The position numbers and the translations under genes are program-made. The notes below the pieces were generated by a model. It was given only the letters and a program-made list of their open reading frames with translations, did no database searches and had not been told where the DNA came from. A stretch of DNA of 64,000 nt. Source: Leclercia pneumoniae. GTDB taxonomy: Bacteria; Pseudomonadota; Gammaproteobacteria; Enterobacterales; Enterobacteriaceae. This document shows, piece by piece, positions 44,581-59,337 of the stretch (positions are counted from its first letter, which is position 1; every line of letters starts with the position of its first letter). The stretch lies in the NCBI RefSeq assembly GCF_017348915.1, contig NZ_CP071383.1:4278001-4342000 (forward strand). Reading direction: 5' to 3'.

Positions 44581-47373
44581 TTAGTGAGCTTGATCCCAGT
44601 TTTCGCCACTTCCTACTTCCACCAGCAGCGGAACATCCAGTTTCATGCTGTTTTCCATCAATTCATGGATCTTATGCGTTGCCGCCTCGAGATCGTCTTT
44701 GTGTACCTCAAAGACCAGTTCATCGTGTACCTGCATGATCATATGCACCCGCGGCTTTTCCTTTTCCAGCCACGCATCGACGGCGATCATCGCGCGCTTA
44801 ATAATATCCGCTGCGGTGCCCTGCATCGGGGCGTTAATCGCCGCACGCTCTGCGCCGGCACGACGCGCCGCATTGCTGGATTTGATATCCGGCAGGTACA
44901 GGCGTCGGCCATCGAGCGTTTCGACATAGCCTTGCTCTTTCGCCTGGGCGCGGGTGCGTTCCATGTACTGCAGCACACCAGGATAACGTTCAAAGTACAG
45001 ATCCATATACCGCTGGGACTCTTTACGCGGAATGTTCAGCTGACGCGACAGGCCGAAAGCGCTCATACCATAGATCAGACCGAAGTTGATCGCTTTAGCG
45101 CTGCGACGCTGTTCGTTCGTCACGCTCTCCAGCGGCAGACCAAAGACTTCGGCGGCCGTTGCGCGGTGAATGTCCTGGCCTTCAGCAAACGCCGTCATCA
45201 AGCCTTTATCACGCGACAGATGCGCCATAATGCGCAGCTCAATTTGCGAGTAGTCCGCTGAGACGATCACGTAATCTTCCGGAGCAATAAATGCCTGGCG
45301 AATACGTCGCCCCTCTTCGTTACGTACCGGGATATTTTGCAGGTTAGGATCGGTGGAGGATAAACGACCTGTCGCCGCCACCGCCTGGTGGTACGAGGTA
45401 TGCACTCGTCCGGTTTTGGGATTGATCATCAACGGCAGCTTGTCGGTATAGGTCGACTTCAGCTTCGCCAGCCCGCGATATTGCAGAATCACTTTCGGCA
45501 GCGGGTAGTCCAGCGCCAGCTCCTCAAGCACCTCTTCTGACGTCGATGGTGCGCCGCCCGGCGTTTTCTTCAGCGGTTTAATTCCCTGCTTCTCAAACAG
45601 GATAGTCTGCAACTGTTTAGGCGAAGAGAGATTAAACGGCTCGCCGGCGAGCTCATGGGCTTTTTGCTCGAGCTCCGTCAAGCGCTGCGCCAGCTCGCCA
45701 GAATGGTTATGCAGTACCGTTGGGTCAATTTTAACGCCGTTGCGTTCAATACGGGAAAGCACCGGCACCAGCGGCATCTCTACATGCTGGAATACGTTCA
45801 TTGGGCCTGCCTGCTTTTGCAGTTTTGGCCACATTTTCAGATGCAGCTGCAGGGTAACATCCGCATCTTCTGCGGCATAACGGCCCGCTTCTTCAAGCGC
45901 AATCTGGTTAAAGGTAAGCTGATTCTTACCCTTACCGGCGATCGCTTCGAAGGTGATGGTTTGATGCTTCAGCCAGCGGTCAGATAGCGAATCCATATCA
46001 TGACGGCCCGCCACACTATCCAGAATGTAGGATTCCAGCATGGTATCGAAGGCGATACCGCGAAGCTCAATACCGTAATTTTGCAGTATGCCACGGTCAT
46101 ACTTCAGGTTTTGTCCGACCTTCAGCGCTTTGTCATCTTCCAGAATAGGTTTCAGCAGCTCAAGCACTCGTTCGCGAGAGATCTGATCCGGGGCATCCAG
46201 GTAGTCATGTGCCACAGGAACATAGGCCGCAATGCCCGGCTCCGTCGCAAACGACAGGCCTACCATATTGGCTGAAATGTTATCGAGACTATCGGTTTCG
46301 GTATCAAATGCGAAAACCGGCGCATTTTTTAATTTCTCGATCCAGGCGACCAATCGTGACTCTTCGAGAACCGTTTCGTAGTGTTCAAACGAGAGCGTCA
46401 CGGCTTCTTCTTCTGCCTGCTCTTCAGCATCTACCGCAATTGTCTCTTTCGGCTTCGCCGCGGGTTTTGCCCCTTTCGCCTGCAGCCATTTACCCGCTTC
46501 TACGTCTGCGCTCCAGCGTTTGAATTCATACTGTTTAAACAGACTCAGCAGTTCATCTGCTGCAGGCTGTTGTACTTCAAGCTGTTCGCAGCCCAGCTCT
46601 AGTTCTACGTCGGTTTTAATGGTAGCCAGCTTATAAGAGAGATAGGCCACCTCTTTGTTATCGGCAAGCTTACCCGCCATGGTCTTCGCACCACGGAAGG
46701 TGAGACCGGCAATTTTGTCCGATTCTGCGTAGAGCGTATCCAGCCCGCCTAACCCCTGCAGCAATGCCTGGGCGGTTTTCTCACCCACACCCGGTACGCC
46801 GGGAATATTATCCGAGGAGTCGCCCATCAGAGCGAGGAAATCGATAATCAACTCTGGCGGTACACCATATTTTGCGACCACCTCTTCTGGCCCCAGAATC
46901 GTGTTGGTCATGGTATTGATGAGGGTGATCCCTGGCGTAACCAGCTGCGCCATATCTTTATCACCCGTACTAATCAGAACCGGACGACCCATTTTTTCGG
47001 CTTCACGCGCCAGGGTACCAATCACGTCGTCTGCTTCAACACCCGATACCGCCATTAAAGGCAGACCCATCGCTTTAACCATCTTGTGCAGCGGTTCAAT
47101 TTGCGCGCGCAGATCGTCTGGCATTGGCGGACGGTGAGATTTGTAGTGCTCAAACAGCTCATCACGGAAGGTTTTACCCTTGGCATCAAAGACCACAGCC
47201 GCGTGGCTGGGTTGATACTGCATGATTAAACTGCGCAGCATGTTCAGCACGCCGTACATTGCGCCGGTAGGCTCTCCGGCGCTGTTGGTCAGAGGAGGAA
47301 ACGCATGATACGCCCGATACAGGTATGAAGAGCCGTCGACGAGAATAAGAGGGTTTTCTGGGATCTGAACCAT
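44581..47373 (-). CDS. polA: DNA polymerase I
   Basis: A 930-residue enzyme with an N-terminal 5'-3' exonuclease domain ([28 protein letters not shown]), a 3'-5' proofreading domain ([13 protein letters not shown]) and polymerase domain motifs A ([15 protein letters not shown]), B ([16 protein letters not shown]) and C ([10 protein letters not shown]). The ATG at 47373 ([10 protein letters not shown]) matches E. coli; the 14-codon open extension is unsupported. It acts in Okazaki fragment maturation and repair. Confidence 0.98.
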   Translation of the reverse strand: MVQIPENPLILVDGSSYLYRAYHAFPPLTNSAGEPTGAMYGVLNMLRSLIMQYQPSHAAVVFDAKGKTFRDELFEHYKSHRPPMPDDLRAQIEPLHKMVKAMGLPLMAVSGVEADDVIGTLAREAEKMGRPVLISTGDKDMAQLVTPGITLINTMTNTILGPEEVVAKYGVPPELIIDFLALMGDSSDNIPGVPGVGEKTAQALLQGLGGLDTLYAESDKIAGLTFRGAKTMAGKLADNKEVAYLSYKLATIKTDVELELGCEQLEVQQPAADELLSLFKQYEFKRWSADVEAGKWLQAKGAKPAAKPKETIAVDAEEQAEEEAVTLSFEHYETVLEESRLVAWIEKLKNAPVFAFDTETDSLDNISANMVGLSFATEPGIAAYVPVAHDYLDAPDQISRERVLELLKPILEDDKALKVGQNLKYDRGILQNYGIELRGIAFDTMLESYILDSVAGRHDMDSLSDRWLKHQTITFEAIAGKGKNQLTFNQIALEEAGRYAAEDADVTLQLHLKMWPKLQKQAGPMNVFQHVEMPLVPVLSRIERNGVKIDPTVLHNHSGELAQRLTELEQKAHELAGEPFNLSSPKQLQTILFEKQGIKPLKKTPGGAPSTSEEVLEELALDYPLPKVILQYRGLAKLKSTYTDKLPLMINPKTGRVHTSYHQAVAATGRLSSTDPNLQNIPVRNEEGRRIRQAFIAPEDYVIVSADYSQIELRIMAHLSRDKGLMTAFAEGQDIHRATAAEVFGLPLESVTNEQRRSAKAINFGLIYGMSAFGLSRQLNIPRKESQRYMDLYFERYPGVLQYMERTRAQAKEQGYVETLDGRRLYLPDIKSSNAARRAGAERAAINAPMQGTAADIIKRAMIAVDAWLEKEKPRVHMIMQVHDELVFEVHKDDLEAATHKIHELMENSMKLDVPLLVEVGSGENWDQAH

Positions 47374-47809
47374 AGTGTCCGTGCCTTTGAGTAATTTATG
47401 GATAAAGGATGCCACATCAGGATGAAAACATCAGTTTTTCAGGCCTAATACAGACAAAGATTTTGCGATCGTCGGGATCGTTCGCAAATCTTGCCTGTGG
47501 ATAAGTTTGTGTGTAGTTTCTGGCAGCCTGGATAACTCTCCGTATCCGCGATCCTTATAAATATATTAATCATTATTTATCAGTTGCTTATATTTCGATC
47601 CCGGACAGATTAACGGACCTGGCGACTATTTACTCCATGTGGATATTAACTACGCCAGCCTAAATAAACAGAATAAACCTCCGCTACAACAGCGTTTTCC
47701 TCACTGCCCCACGTTAAACCACCGTTCTTTTGCCTGATTTCTGGTAAAATCAGCGCCCTGCGCCTGCACCAGAGGGCGACACTCACGTAACTCTTTGAAA
47801 ATACTAATC
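47374..47809. promoter_or_regulatory. polA-yihG divergent region with DnaA box
   Basis: A 436-bp gap without a convincing gene. A perfect DnaA box (TTATCCACA on the minus strand, 47496-47504) lies about 125 bp upstream of the polA start. An AT-rich stretch around 47560-47600 could host promoters for either side. The inverted pair CGATC/GATCG at 47467-47480 is also visible. Confidence 0.55.
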
Positions 47810-47994
47810 ATGTCGAGACTGCTCGCTGCGATAATACTGTTGATCAGTGTCGCATTAACTATTCTGCTCACCATCGCCTGTTCTGTGCCGATCATCATTG
47901 CCGGCGTCATTAAATTGCTAATGCCGTTACCGGGCGTATGGCGCGCAGTCTCTACTTTTTGCAATTTCATGATGTATTGCTGGTGCGAAGGATT
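47810..47994 (+). pseudogene. yihG: yihG acyltransferase, 5' part, interrupted by IS
   Basis: The first 61 codons of YihG, an inner-membrane 1-acylglycerol-3-phosphate O-acyltransferase-like protein (PlsC family). The segment [20 protein letters not shown] gives the N-terminal membrane helix, and [10 protein letters not shown] matches E. coli YihG. The frame is broken at a Leu codon by the insertion element that begins at 47995; read-through adds only six foreign residues before a stop at 48011-48013. Removing the IS and one ATT copy restores a continuous 302-codon gene. Confidence 0.9.
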
Positions 47995-48057
47995 TGAATC
48001 GCCACGGGTTTAACAGACACCTCAGAGTCATTTAAGATGACTTAAAGAGAGGTGCCC

Positions 48058-48336
48058 ATGAGCGGTAAGCGTTATCCCGAAGAGTTTAAAATTGAAGCGG
48101 TAAAACAGGTTGTTGATCGCGGCCATTCTGTTTCCAGCGTGGCAACACGTCTCGGTATCACCACCCACAGTCTTTATGCCTGGATAAAGGCATATGGCCC
48201 GGATTCCTCAACCAATAAAGTCCAGTCAGACGCTCAGGCTGAGATCCGACGCCTCCAGAAAGAGCTGAAGCGGGTTACCGACGAACGGGACATATTAAAA
48301 AAAGCCGCGGCGTACTTCGCAAAGCTGTCCGACTGA
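48058..48336 (+). CDS. IS3-family transposase OrfA
   Basis: A 92-residue DNA-binding subunit. An N-terminal helix-turn-helix (EEFKIEAVKQVVDRGHSVSS...SLYAWIKAY) is followed by a leucine-zipper-like coiled coil ([21 protein letters not shown]). The ATG at 48058 follows AGAGAGGTGCCC; a GTG two codons earlier is less likely. A run of seven A (48297-48303) near its end is a -1 frameshift site producing the fused OrfAB transposase. Confidence 0.92.
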   Translation: MSGKRYPEEFKIEAVKQVVDRGHSVSSVATRLGITTHSLYAWIKAYGPDSSTNKVQSDAQAEIRRLQKELKRVTDERDILKKAAAYFAKLSD

Positions 48337-49205
48337 GGTACGCCTTTATCCGTGACAACACCTATTGCTGGCCTGTCCGACTGCTTTGTCGGGTGCTGGA
48401 TGTGCATCCGAGTGGTTTTTACGCCTGGCTTCAGCAGCCGGATTCACGGCGGCATCATGCTGACCTGAGGCTGACGGGGCTGATAAAGCAGTTCTGGCTG
48501 GAGTCGGGTTGCGTTTATGGTTATCGCAAGATCCACCTCGACCTGCGGGATACCGGACAACAGTGCGGAGTTAACCGTGTCTGGCGACTGATGAAGCGTG
48601 CCGGGATAAGGGCTCAGGTCGGGTACCGTAGCCCACGGGCACGTAAGGGTGAAACCAGCATCGTGACGCCCAACAGGCTCCAGCGGCAGTTCAACCCGGA
48701 AGCACCGGATGAGCGTTGGGTAACGGACATCACCTACATCCGGACTCACGAAGGCTGGCTGTATCTGGCTGTGGTTGTTGACCTGTTCTCGCGCAAAGTT
48801 ATTGGCTGGTCAATGCAGCCCCGGATGACAAAGGATATTGTCCTGAATGCACTTCTGATGGCCGTGTGGCGACGTAATCCTCAAAAGCAGGTGCTGGTTC
48901 ATTCTGATCAAGGCAGTCAGTACACAAGCTATGAGTGGCAGTCGTTCCTGAAATCACACGGGCTGGAGGGCAGTATGAGCCGTCGCGGTAACTGTCATGA
49001 CAACGCAGTCGCAGAAAGTTTTTTCCAGCTACTGAAACGTGAACGGATAAAGAAAAAGATCTACGGAACGCGAGAAGAAGCTCGCGGTGATATTTTTGAT
49101 TACATCGAAATGTTTTATAACAGTAAGCGTCGGCATGGTTCGAGTGATCATATGCCACCAACTGAATACGAAAAACAATATTATCAGCGGCTCGGAAGTG
49201 TCTAG
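48303..49205 (+). CDS. IS3-family transposase OrfB (catalytic part)
   Basis: The catalytic part of the OrfAB transposase, in the -1 frame relative to orfA and entered through slippage at the A7 run. It contains an HTH_21 region ([20 protein letters not shown]) and an integrase core with Asp in TDITYI, Asp in [11 protein letters not shown] and Glu in [12 protein letters not shown], the last two 35 residues apart (DD35E). The frame is intact, so the element may still be mobile. A stand-alone start, if used, could be the GTG at 48393; the coordinate given marks where the -1 frame begins. Confidence 0.9.
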   Translation, partial: SRGVLRKAVRLRYAFIRDNTYCWPVRLLCRVLDVHPSGFYAWLQQPDSRRHHADLRLTGLIKQFWLESGCVYGYRKIHLDLRDTGQQCGVNRVWRLMKRAGIRAQVGYRSPRARKGETSIVTPNRLQRQFNPEAPDERWVTDITYIRTHEGWLYLAVVVDLFSRKVIGWSMQPRMTKDIVLNALLMAVWRRNPQKQVLVHSDQGSQYTSYEWQSFLKSHGLEGSMSRRGNCHDNAVAESFFQLLKRERIKKKIYGTREEARGDIFDYIEMFYNSKRRHGSSDHMPPTEYEKQYYQRLGSV

Positions 49206-49223
49206 ATTATCTGTGGCGATTCA

Positions 49224-49950
49224 ATTAGCTGTTCTGCTCAAACTCAACCCCCATTTAAAATGGGATGTTCAGGGCCTTGAGAGGTTAAACAAGAAAAACT
49301 GGTATTTGCTCATCTGCAACCATCATAGCTGGGCAGACATCGTAGTGTTGTGTGTGCTCTTCCGCTCGCATATTCCCATGAACAAGTATTTTCTTAAGCA
49401 GCAGTTGGCCTGGGTTCCTTTTCTGGGCCTGGCATGCTGGGCGCTCGATATGCCTTTTATGAAGCGCTATTCGCGCAGTTATCTTATTCGCCATCCTGAA
49501 CGGCGTGGACAGGATGTCGACACTACCCGGCGTTCTTGCGAAAAATTTCGTGTTCATCCCACAACTATCGTGAATTTTGTGGAGGGATCGCGCTTCACAG
49601 AAGAGAAGCAGCAGCAAACGCACTCTCCTTATCGCCACCTACTGGCGCCCAAGGCAGCAGGCATCGCTATGGCTGTCCATGTCCTGGGCCAGCAGTTCGA
49701 TAAGTTGCTTAACGTTACGCTCTGTTATCCTGAGAATGATAAGACGCCTTTCTTTGACATGCTAAGCGGTAAGCTGACACGCATTGTAGTACGTGTGAAT
49801 CTGATGCCTTTGGCGGAGGAACTGCACGGGGATTATGTTAACGACAAGAATTTTAAACGCCGTTTCCAGCTCTGGCTGAACACGTTATGGAGCGAGAAAG
49901 ACGCGCTTATAGAGAACCTCAAAGCAGAATATAAAAAAGCCGGTCATTGA
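49224..49950 (+). pseudogene. yihG: yihG acyltransferase, 3' part
   Basis: The remaining 241 codons of YihG after the IS. It contains the acyltransferase motif I ([15 protein letters not shown]4D) and a later PlsC block ([16 protein letters not shown]). Bases 49224-49226 are the duplicated target ATT; joining 47994 to 49227 gives [14 protein letters not shown], matching E. coli CEGLAVLLHLNPHL. The catalytic motifs are in this fragment, but the N-terminal membrane anchor is on the other side. Any product would need a start within the IS or an internal start. Confidence 0.9.
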
Positions 49951-49965
49951 CCGGCTGTTTTTTTT
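49933..49965. terminator. Bidirectional terminator between yihG and dsbA
   Basis: The stem AGCCGGT (49938-49944) and ACCGGCT (49950-49956) has six A before it and eight T after it, overlapping the yihG stop. It serves the convergent dsbA as well. Confidence 0.9.
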
Positions 49966-50587
49966 ACTTTTTCTCTACCAGGTATTTCACCGTATCAGCA
50001 TATTGCTGTACGAAAATATCCATGCTGCTGGTGTCCATGCCCTGCATGTTCAGCTGATATTTACCGTTAACATACATTGCCGGAACGCCGCGCAATTGCA
50101 TGTCGGCAGCAGCCTTTTCCTGCTGAGCTACAAGGGATTTCACCACGAAGCTATTCCAGGCAGCATCGTACTCTTCGCCCTTCACGCCCGCGTCTACAAA
50201 GACTTTACGGATATCGGCAGTTGTCTGCACGGTCTGCGTTTTCTGCACCGCTTCGAACATTGGCGCAGTGATTTTATCTTCCACGCCCAGCGCCATCGCT
50301 ACGGCCCATGCCTGCGTCAAATCTTTACCCAACGGGCCAAGAAACTCGACATGGTATTTGGTCATTTTGGTGCCTTCTGGCAGTTTTTTCTTCACGTTAT
50401 CGGAAACGTGGAGAACCTGCTCGAACTCATAGCAGTGCGGGCAGTAGAAGGAGAAGAACTCAAGCACCTGAGGTTCTCCGGCGACAGGCTTTTCAAGGGT
50501 GATGTACTGTTTGCCATCGGTGAACTGCGCTGCCGATGCGCTAAATGCCAGAATCATACCTGCCAGCGCCAGCCATATTTTTTTCAT
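49964..50587 (-). CDS. dsbA: Thiol:disulfide interchange protein DsbA
   Basis: A 207-residue periplasmic oxidase that introduces disulfide bonds into secreted proteins. The signal peptide [19 protein letters not shown] is followed by a thioredoxin fold with active-site CPHC (Cys49 and Cys52 of the precursor, 30 and 33 of the mature form) and the cis-Pro loop RGVPAMYV. The ATG at 50587 matches E. coli; an ATG two codons upstream is less likely. It is 27 bp behind srkA, an operon as in E. coli. Confidence 0.98.
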   Translation of the reverse strand: MKKIWLALAGMILAFSASAAQFTDGKQYITLEKPVAGEPQVLEFFSFYCPHCYEFEQVLHVSDNVKKKLPEGTKMTKYHVEFLGPLGKDLTQAWAVAMALGVEDKITAPMFEAVQKTQTVQTTADIRKVFVDAGVKGEEYDAAWNSFVVKSLVAQQEKAAADMQLRGVPAMYVNGKYQLNMQGMDTSSMDIFVQQYADTVKYLVEKK

Positions 50588-50614
50588 GATCACTTATCTC
50601 CTGGATGTGTCGGA

Positions 50615-51601
50615 TTAATACATGGGCGTTAATTGTAAAGGGGGTTCCTGAAGAACCTTCACTTGTTCAACAAAGGTGGAAATCTGATTACGCCAGTAAT
50701 CTTCGCCGGTAAGCCACGGGAAGTTTCTGGGGAACGCGGGATCGTCCCAACGCCTGATTAACCATGCGAGATAATATACAAAACGCATGGCGCGTAAAGG
50801 CTCAATCAGGGCAATTTCATCTGAATCGAACGGCGTAAATTCTTCATATGCTTCGATAATAGTTTCAAGCTGCATACGCTGCTCGGCTTTATCGCCGTTC
50901 AATAACATCCAGAGATCCTGAATGGCCGGGCCCATACGGGCGTCATCAAGATCGACAAACAACGGGCCATCTCGCCAGAGAATATTCCCGGCATGACAGT
51001 CCCCATGCAGTCGCAGCGTATTGACGTTGTCGTCCCAGCGCGCAGAGACAGCAGCGATAAGTTTATCCGTCGCGCTAAGGAAAGATACTTTCAGGGCGGA
51101 GGGGATCAGCGAGGAGGTCTCGAAGACCTGCCGCGGTTCGTGCAGATATTCCTGCGTACCGATAGTCGGACGAACGTTAAACGCTTTTTTCTGCCCCGTC
51201 TGATGGATTCGGCCGAGATAGCGCGCCACCCACTCCATCTGATCGATGTTATCGGCTTCAAATTGTCTGCCACCAAGACTGGGGAAGACGGCAAAAGAGA
51301 AGCCCTGATGCGTTAATAGCGTTTGGTTAGCGAAGGCAAGGGGGGCGGCGACCGGTACCTCATCAGCCAGCAGATCGAGCGCAAACTGATGTTCTTCCTG
51401 GATTTGCTCAGCAGTCCAGCGCTGTGGGCGGTAAAACTTCACCACGAAGCGCTGGCGATCCTCGTCCTGAAACTGGTAGACGCGATTTTCGTAGCTGTTT
51501 AAGGGAGTAAGTCCGGAGTCCACACGAATGCCCTGTTCAAACAGTGCATCCATAATGGTATCCGGATGTAAGGTCTGGAAATTGAAAGCCTGGTCGTTCA
51601 T
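50615..51601 (-). CDS. srkA: Stress response kinase A
   Basis: A 328-residue Ser/Thr protein kinase of the aminoglycoside phosphotransferase/choline kinase fold (YihE/RdoA). The catalytic loop is HGDCHAGNILWR and the metal-binding DLDDARMGP follows. In E. coli it counteracts MazF-dependent death and responds to the Cpx envelope-stress pathway. It is followed by dsbA in the same orientation, linking it to periplasmic folding stress. Confidence 0.96.
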   Translation of the reverse strand: MNDQAFNFQTLHPDTIMDALFEQGIRVDSGLTPLNSYENRVYQFQDEDRQRFVVKFYRPQRWTAEQIQEEHQFALDLLADEVPVAAPLAFANQTLLTHQGFSFAVFPSLGGRQFEADNIDQMEWVARYLGRIHQTGQKKAFNVRPTIGTQEYLHEPRQVFETSSLIPSALKVSFLSATDKLIAAVSARWDDNVNTLRLHGDCHAGNILWRDGPLFVDLDDARMGPAIQDLWMLLNGDKAEQRMQLETIIEAYEEFTPFDSDEIALIEPLRAMRFVYYLAWLIRRWDDPAFPRNFPWLTGEDYWRNQISTFVEQVKVLQEPPLQLTPMY

Positions 51602-51676
51602 CCGATCATCCGGAAATTATACGAATGATTCAGGATATCATTTAACGACGCAAACGGTGGTGCCTCTTACAAGCTT

Positions 51677-51946
51677 TTACTCTTTAATTATGCCGCGCGC
51701 ACGCAACAAAGCGGTTTTGAAATCCTCTTCATAATCTTTCTTAATCCCCGGAATTGCCGCGTCTTTTTCGCTATCACGCATTTTTAAGTGATAGATCAGA
51801 ATGTCGTCAGAAAGGTCGGTCAGCTCGCCCTCAAAACCTGACTCCTGAGCCAGTTTCTGTAAAAATTGCATCAGGTTCAGCTCTGGCTCTTTTTGCCAGG
51901 CTGGCTGGAGAAGTTCAATGACTTCGTTGAGACGTTTACATTTCAT
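51677..51946 (-). CDS. yihD: Conserved protein YihD
   Basis: An 89-residue cytoplasmic protein of unknown function (DUF1040), the same length as E. coli YihD. It has [20 protein letters not shown] near the start and [14 protein letters not shown] in the middle. GGAGCA lies 5-8 bases before the ATG. It is 75 bp upstream of srkA and divergent from mobA. Confidence 0.94.
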   Translation of the reverse strand: MKCKRLNEVIELLQPAWQKEPELNLMQFLQKLAQESGFEGELTDLSDDILIYHLKMRDSEKDAAIPGIKKDYEEDFKTALLRARGIIKE

Positions 51947-52014
51947 GGTGATGCTCCTTTCGTTTAGAGTGACACGTTAGCAGGGTCAATCCCACAATAA
52001 AAGAGGCGATATTA

Positions 52015-52599
52015 GTGAGCCAGGCGAGTAATATCTGCGGCGTGATCCTTGCGGGGGGCAAAGCTTCTCGCATGGGCGGGATCGATAAAGGTCTACAATG
52101 TCTAAACGGCAAACCGCTATGGCAGCATGTCGCGGACGCATTGCGTTACCAGGTCGCGACGCTGGCGATCAGTGCCAACAGGAATCTCGACATTTATCAA
52201 TCCAGTGGATATCCGGTTTATCAGGATCGGTTGCCTGGTTTTCCGGGTCCACTTGCCGGCATGTTATCGGTGATGCAGCAGTCACAGGCGGAGTGGTTTC
52301 TGTTCTGCCCCTGCGATACCCCCTTCATTCCTGCCAGTCTGGTGGAGCGCTTTCTATCTGCAGCAGCAGACGCGCCGGTTGTCTGGGCGCATGACGGTGA
52401 GCGTGACCATCCCGCCGTGGCATTGTTACACCGCAGATTAATAGCACCACTAGAGGATTACCTGGCGGCTGGAGAGCGGCGTGTCATGGTTTTCCTGCGT
52501 CAATCCGGGGGGCACGCAGTGGATTTCAGCGATCTGAAATCGTCATTTATCAACATCAATACCATTGAAGAGATCATTAAGCATCAGGGGACGATATGA
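52015..52599 (+). CDS. mobA: Molybdenum cofactor guanylyltransferase
   Basis: A 194-residue enzyme that attaches GMP to molybdopterin, making the bis-MGD cofactor required by the FdoG enzyme of this window. The nucleotide-binding motif [18 protein letters not shown] is at residues 9-26, and FCPCDTPF contains the catalytic Asp region. It starts with GTG at 52015 (GAGG 9 bases upstream). It overlaps mobB by 4 bp. Confidence 0.96.
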   Translation: MSQASNICGVILAGGKASRMGGIDKGLQCLNGKPLWQHVADALRYQVATLAISANRNLDIYQSSGYPVYQDRLPGFPGPLAGMLSVMQQSQAEWFLFCPCDTPFIPASLVERFLSAAADAPVVWAHDGERDHPAVALLHRRLIAPLEDYLAAGERRVMVFLRQSGGHAVDFSDLKSSFININTIEEIIKHQGTI

Positions 52600-53102
52600 C
52601 ACCGATTCTGGCCATCGCAGCCTGGAGCGGCACAGGTAAAACGACACTGTTAAAAGCACTGATCCCGGCGCTATGTGCCAGAGGGATCCGGCCAGGTCTG
52701 ATTAAACACACGCATCATAATATGGATGTAGATATACCGGGTAAAGATAGCTATGAGCTACGCAAAGCCGGGGCATCGCAAACGCTGGTCGCCAGTAACA
52801 ACCGTTGGGCGTTGATGACCGAGACGCCGAGCGCTGAGCCACTGGACTTGCATTACCTGGTGAGCAGAATGGATCATTCTATATTGGATCTGGTGCTGGT
52901 CGAGGGGTTTAAACATGAAGCCGTACCGAAGATTATTCTTTTCAGAAGTAATGCCGGGCACAGTCTTAGCGAGCTGACGCTGGATAATCATGTTATCGCT
53001 GTAGCCAGCGATATTCAGCTGGATCTGAAGGTTCCATTGGTGAATTTGAATGACACAGACAGTCTGGTGTCGTTTATTGAGACGTGGTTAGCAGCGCAAT
53101 AA
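52596..53102 (+). CDS. mobB: Molybdopterin-guanine dinucleotide biosynthesis adaptor MobB
   Basis: A 168-residue GTP-binding protein with a P-loop ([13 protein letters not shown]) and the [10 protein letters not shown] switch-like motif. It assists MobA in cofactor delivery. The E. coli gene occupies the same position between mobA and the 5S end of rrnA. Confidence 0.96.
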   Translation: MTPILAIAAWSGTGKTTLLKALIPALCARGIRPGLIKHTHHNMDVDIPGKDSYELRKAGASQTLVASNNRWALMTETPSAEPLDLHYLVSRMDHSILDLVLVEGFKHEAVPKIILFRSNAGHSLSELTLDNHVIAVASDIQLDLKVPLVNLNDTDSLVSFIETWLAAQ

Positions 53103-53135
53103 TCCGCATTTTGCGAATTATGACGTTATAAGAAC

Positions 53136-53164
53136 GCAAAAAGCCCATCCTTCCGGATGGGCTC
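53136..53164. terminator. rRNA operon terminator
   Basis: The stem GCCCATCC (53143-53150) and GGATGGGC (53155-53162) has a TTCC loop. On the minus strand it is followed by a T-run of five, just beyond the 5S gene. It also faces the end of mobB. Confidence 0.9.
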
Positions 53165-53176
53165 TTCACTTATTTG

Positions 53177-53296
53177 ATGCCTGGCAGTTCCCTACTCTCG
53201 CATGGGGAGACCCCACACTACCATCGGCGCTACGGCGTTTCACTTCTGAGTTCGGCATGGGGTCAGGTGGGACCACCGCGCTAAAGCCGCCAGGCA
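53177..53296 (-). rRNA. rrf: 5S ribosomal RNA
   Basis: 120 nt. The complement begins TGCCTGGCGGC and ends GCCAGGCAT, the standard enterobacterial 5S termini. It is the last RNA of the operon; no distal tRNA follows. Confidence 0.97.
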
Positions 53297-53365
53297 AATT
53301 CTGTTAAATCTGTATCACAGCTGAAAATTGTCTCTGTCTCTTCGCCGAAACAGCTTCGGCGTTGT

Positions 53366-56271
<2,906 letters not shown>

Positions 56272-56454
56272 TCACAACCCGAAGATGTTTCACTTCTGAT
56301 TGCGAAAATTTGAGAGACTCGAACACACATAACATGTGTGTCGTTTCAATTTTCAGCTTGATCCAGATTTTTAAAGAGCAAATATCTCAAACATAACTCA
56401 CTGAGTTAGTTTTGAGATACTGATTGGTTGTGCCTTTCACTCACACCCAGCAAG

Positions 56455-56529
56455 TGGCGTCCCCTAGGGGATTCGAACCCCTGTTGCCGCCGTGAAAGGG
56501 CGGAGTCCTAACCGCTAGACGAAGGGGAC
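56455..56529 (-). tRNA. gltT: tRNA-Glu(TTC)
   Basis: 75 nt including the encoded CCA. The acceptor stem GTCCCCT pairs with AGGGGAC, the anticodon loop is CTTTCAC with anticodon TTC, and the T arm is GGGGTTCGAATCCCC. It is the only tRNA in the 16S-23S spacer, as in E. coli rrnB, C, E and G rather than the Ile-Ala type of rrnA, D and H. The gltT symbol is the E. coli rrnB name and is used loosely. Confidence 0.96.
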
Positions 56530-56616
56530 ACGGAGTGTCGCGACTTCGCAGCCGTCTTGCTCGTTACTTTTCATCAGACAATCTGTGTGGACACTACAAA
56601 GGCAGGTTCTTTAAGG

Positions 56617-58156
<1,540 letters not shown>

Positions 58157-58634
58157 AAGTTTGATGCTCGTGAATTAAACTTCGTAATGAATTACGTGTT
58201 CACTCAGAGACTTGGTATTCATTTATTGTCCGAAGACATTAAGAATCCATGTCACTTTGAGTGCCCACACAGATTGTCTGATAAATTGTTAAAGAGCAGT
58301 GCAACGCGGCTTTCAGCTCACCGTTGCGAGGTGGCGTATATTACGCTTTCCTCTTTCAGAGTCAAGCGTTTATTTTCGCTTTTCTCTGCTGGCGTTCATC
58401 TCTGAACCCCGCTAACCCGGCGGCCTGTAAGCCGTTGTTCCGTGTCAGTGGAGGCGCATTATAGGGAGTTCTTCGGCGGTGACAAGAGTAAATTTGAAAA
58501 AAGTTTCTGACCGTGTTTTTTTTCACCAGATTGACCATTCCAGCGCCAGTAATTGCGCTATTTGCTGTTTTTGCCACCATAATCACACTGCTGATGGCAT
58601 ACTCAATAGCATGAGAAATTAAGGAATATGCGTT
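58157..58634 (-). promoter_or_regulatory. rrn promoters P1 and P2, boxA leader; yieP upstream region
   Basis: On the minus strand P1 has -35 TTGTCA (58480-58485), a 16-bp spacer, -10 TATAAT (58458-58463) and a GCGCC discriminator, with an AT-rich UP-like stretch (TTTTTTCAAATTTA) just upstream. P2 has -35 TTGACT (58360-58365), a 16-bp spacer and -10 TAATAT (58338-58343). The antitermination boxA TGCTCTTTAACA is at 58287-58298. The GC-rich discriminator and 16-bp spacers suit stringent control by ppGpp/DksA. The remaining 150 bp lead to yieP; no gene is seen. Confidence 0.93.
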
Positions 58635-59327
58635 ATGCCATTAAGCGCGCAGCAGCTGGCGGCCCAAAAAAACCTCTCTTATATGCTGGCAGAGAAGCTA
58701 GCCCAGCGAATTTTGACGGGTGTCTATGCGCCAGGAACAATTCTCCCGGGTGAACTGGAGCTCGGTGAACAGTTTGGCGTTAGTCGTACCGCCGTTCGGG
58801 AAGCCGTAAAGACATTAACCGCAAAGGGCATGGTATTACCTCGCCCGCGTATCGGTACGCGCGTATTGCCGCAAAGTAACTGGAACTTCCTCGATCAGGA
58901 ATTGCTCTCCTGGTGGATGACCGAACAAAACTTTAATCAGGTTATTGAGTACTTCCTTGTTATGCGCAGCAGCCTGGAGCCTCAGGCTTGCTTGCTGGCC
59001 GCAACGCAGGGAACGGCAGAGCAGAAAGCACGTCTGAATACATTGATGGCAGAGATGGTGGAACTGAAGAGGAAGTTTAATCGTGAACGCTGGATTGAAG
59101 TGGATATGGCCTGGCATGAACATGTCTACGAGATGAGCGGCAACCCCTTCCTGACCTCGTTCGCTTCGCTGTTCCACTCGATCTATCACACCTATTTCAC
59201 TTCTATAACCCAGGACGAAGTGGTGAAGCTGGATTTACATCAGGCCATTGTCGACGCCATTCTCGAGAGCGATGGGCCGCGTGCCCTGAGCGCCAGTCAG
59301 GCATTACTTGCCGCACCAGCCAGGTAG
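58635..59327 (+). CDS. yieP: GntR/FadR-family regulator YieP
   Basis: A 230-residue transcription factor, the same length as E. coli YieP. The N-terminal winged helix (LAQRILTGVYAPGTILPGEL; FGVSRTAVREAVKTL) is followed by a helical FCD ligand domain with metal-type His residues (DMAWHEHVYEMSGNPF). It lies upstream of hsrA in the same direction (10-bp gap), so they form an operon. The effector is not established. Confidence 0.95.
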   Translation: MPLSAQQLAAQKNLSYMLAEKLAQRILTGVYAPGTILPGELELGEQFGVSRTAVREAVKTLTAKGMVLPRPRIGTRVLPQSNWNFLDQELLSWWMTEQNFNQVIEYFLVMRSSLEPQACLLAATQGTAEQKARLNTLMAEMVELKRKFNRERWIEVDMAWHEHVYEMSGNPFLTSFASLFHSIYHTYFTSITQDEVVKLDLHQAIVDAILESDGPRALSASQALLAAPAR

Positions 59328-59337
59328 AGGACAATGA

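Larger units (their letters stand above)
47995..49223 (+). mobile_element. IS3-family insertion sequence, 1229 bp, in yihG
   Basis: The ends are imperfect inverted repeats: left TGAATCGCCACGGGTTTAAC, right (complement) TGAATCGCCACAGATAATCT, both beginning with TG and followed by GACAC a few bases further in. The host sequence ATT is present on both sides (47992-47994 and 49224-49226), a 3-bp target duplication typical of IS3 elements. It carries overlapping orfA and orfB with a 7-A slippage site and a DD(35)E integrase core. The subgroup was not fixed with certainty; the OrfA type (MSGKRYPEEFKIEAVKQV) is common in enterobacterial IS3 relatives. Confidence 0.95.

Noticed and set aside
48303-48400. 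Possible inactivating frameshift between the two transposase frames
   Set aside because: The A7 run and -1 offset are the normal programmed frameshift of IS3-family elements.
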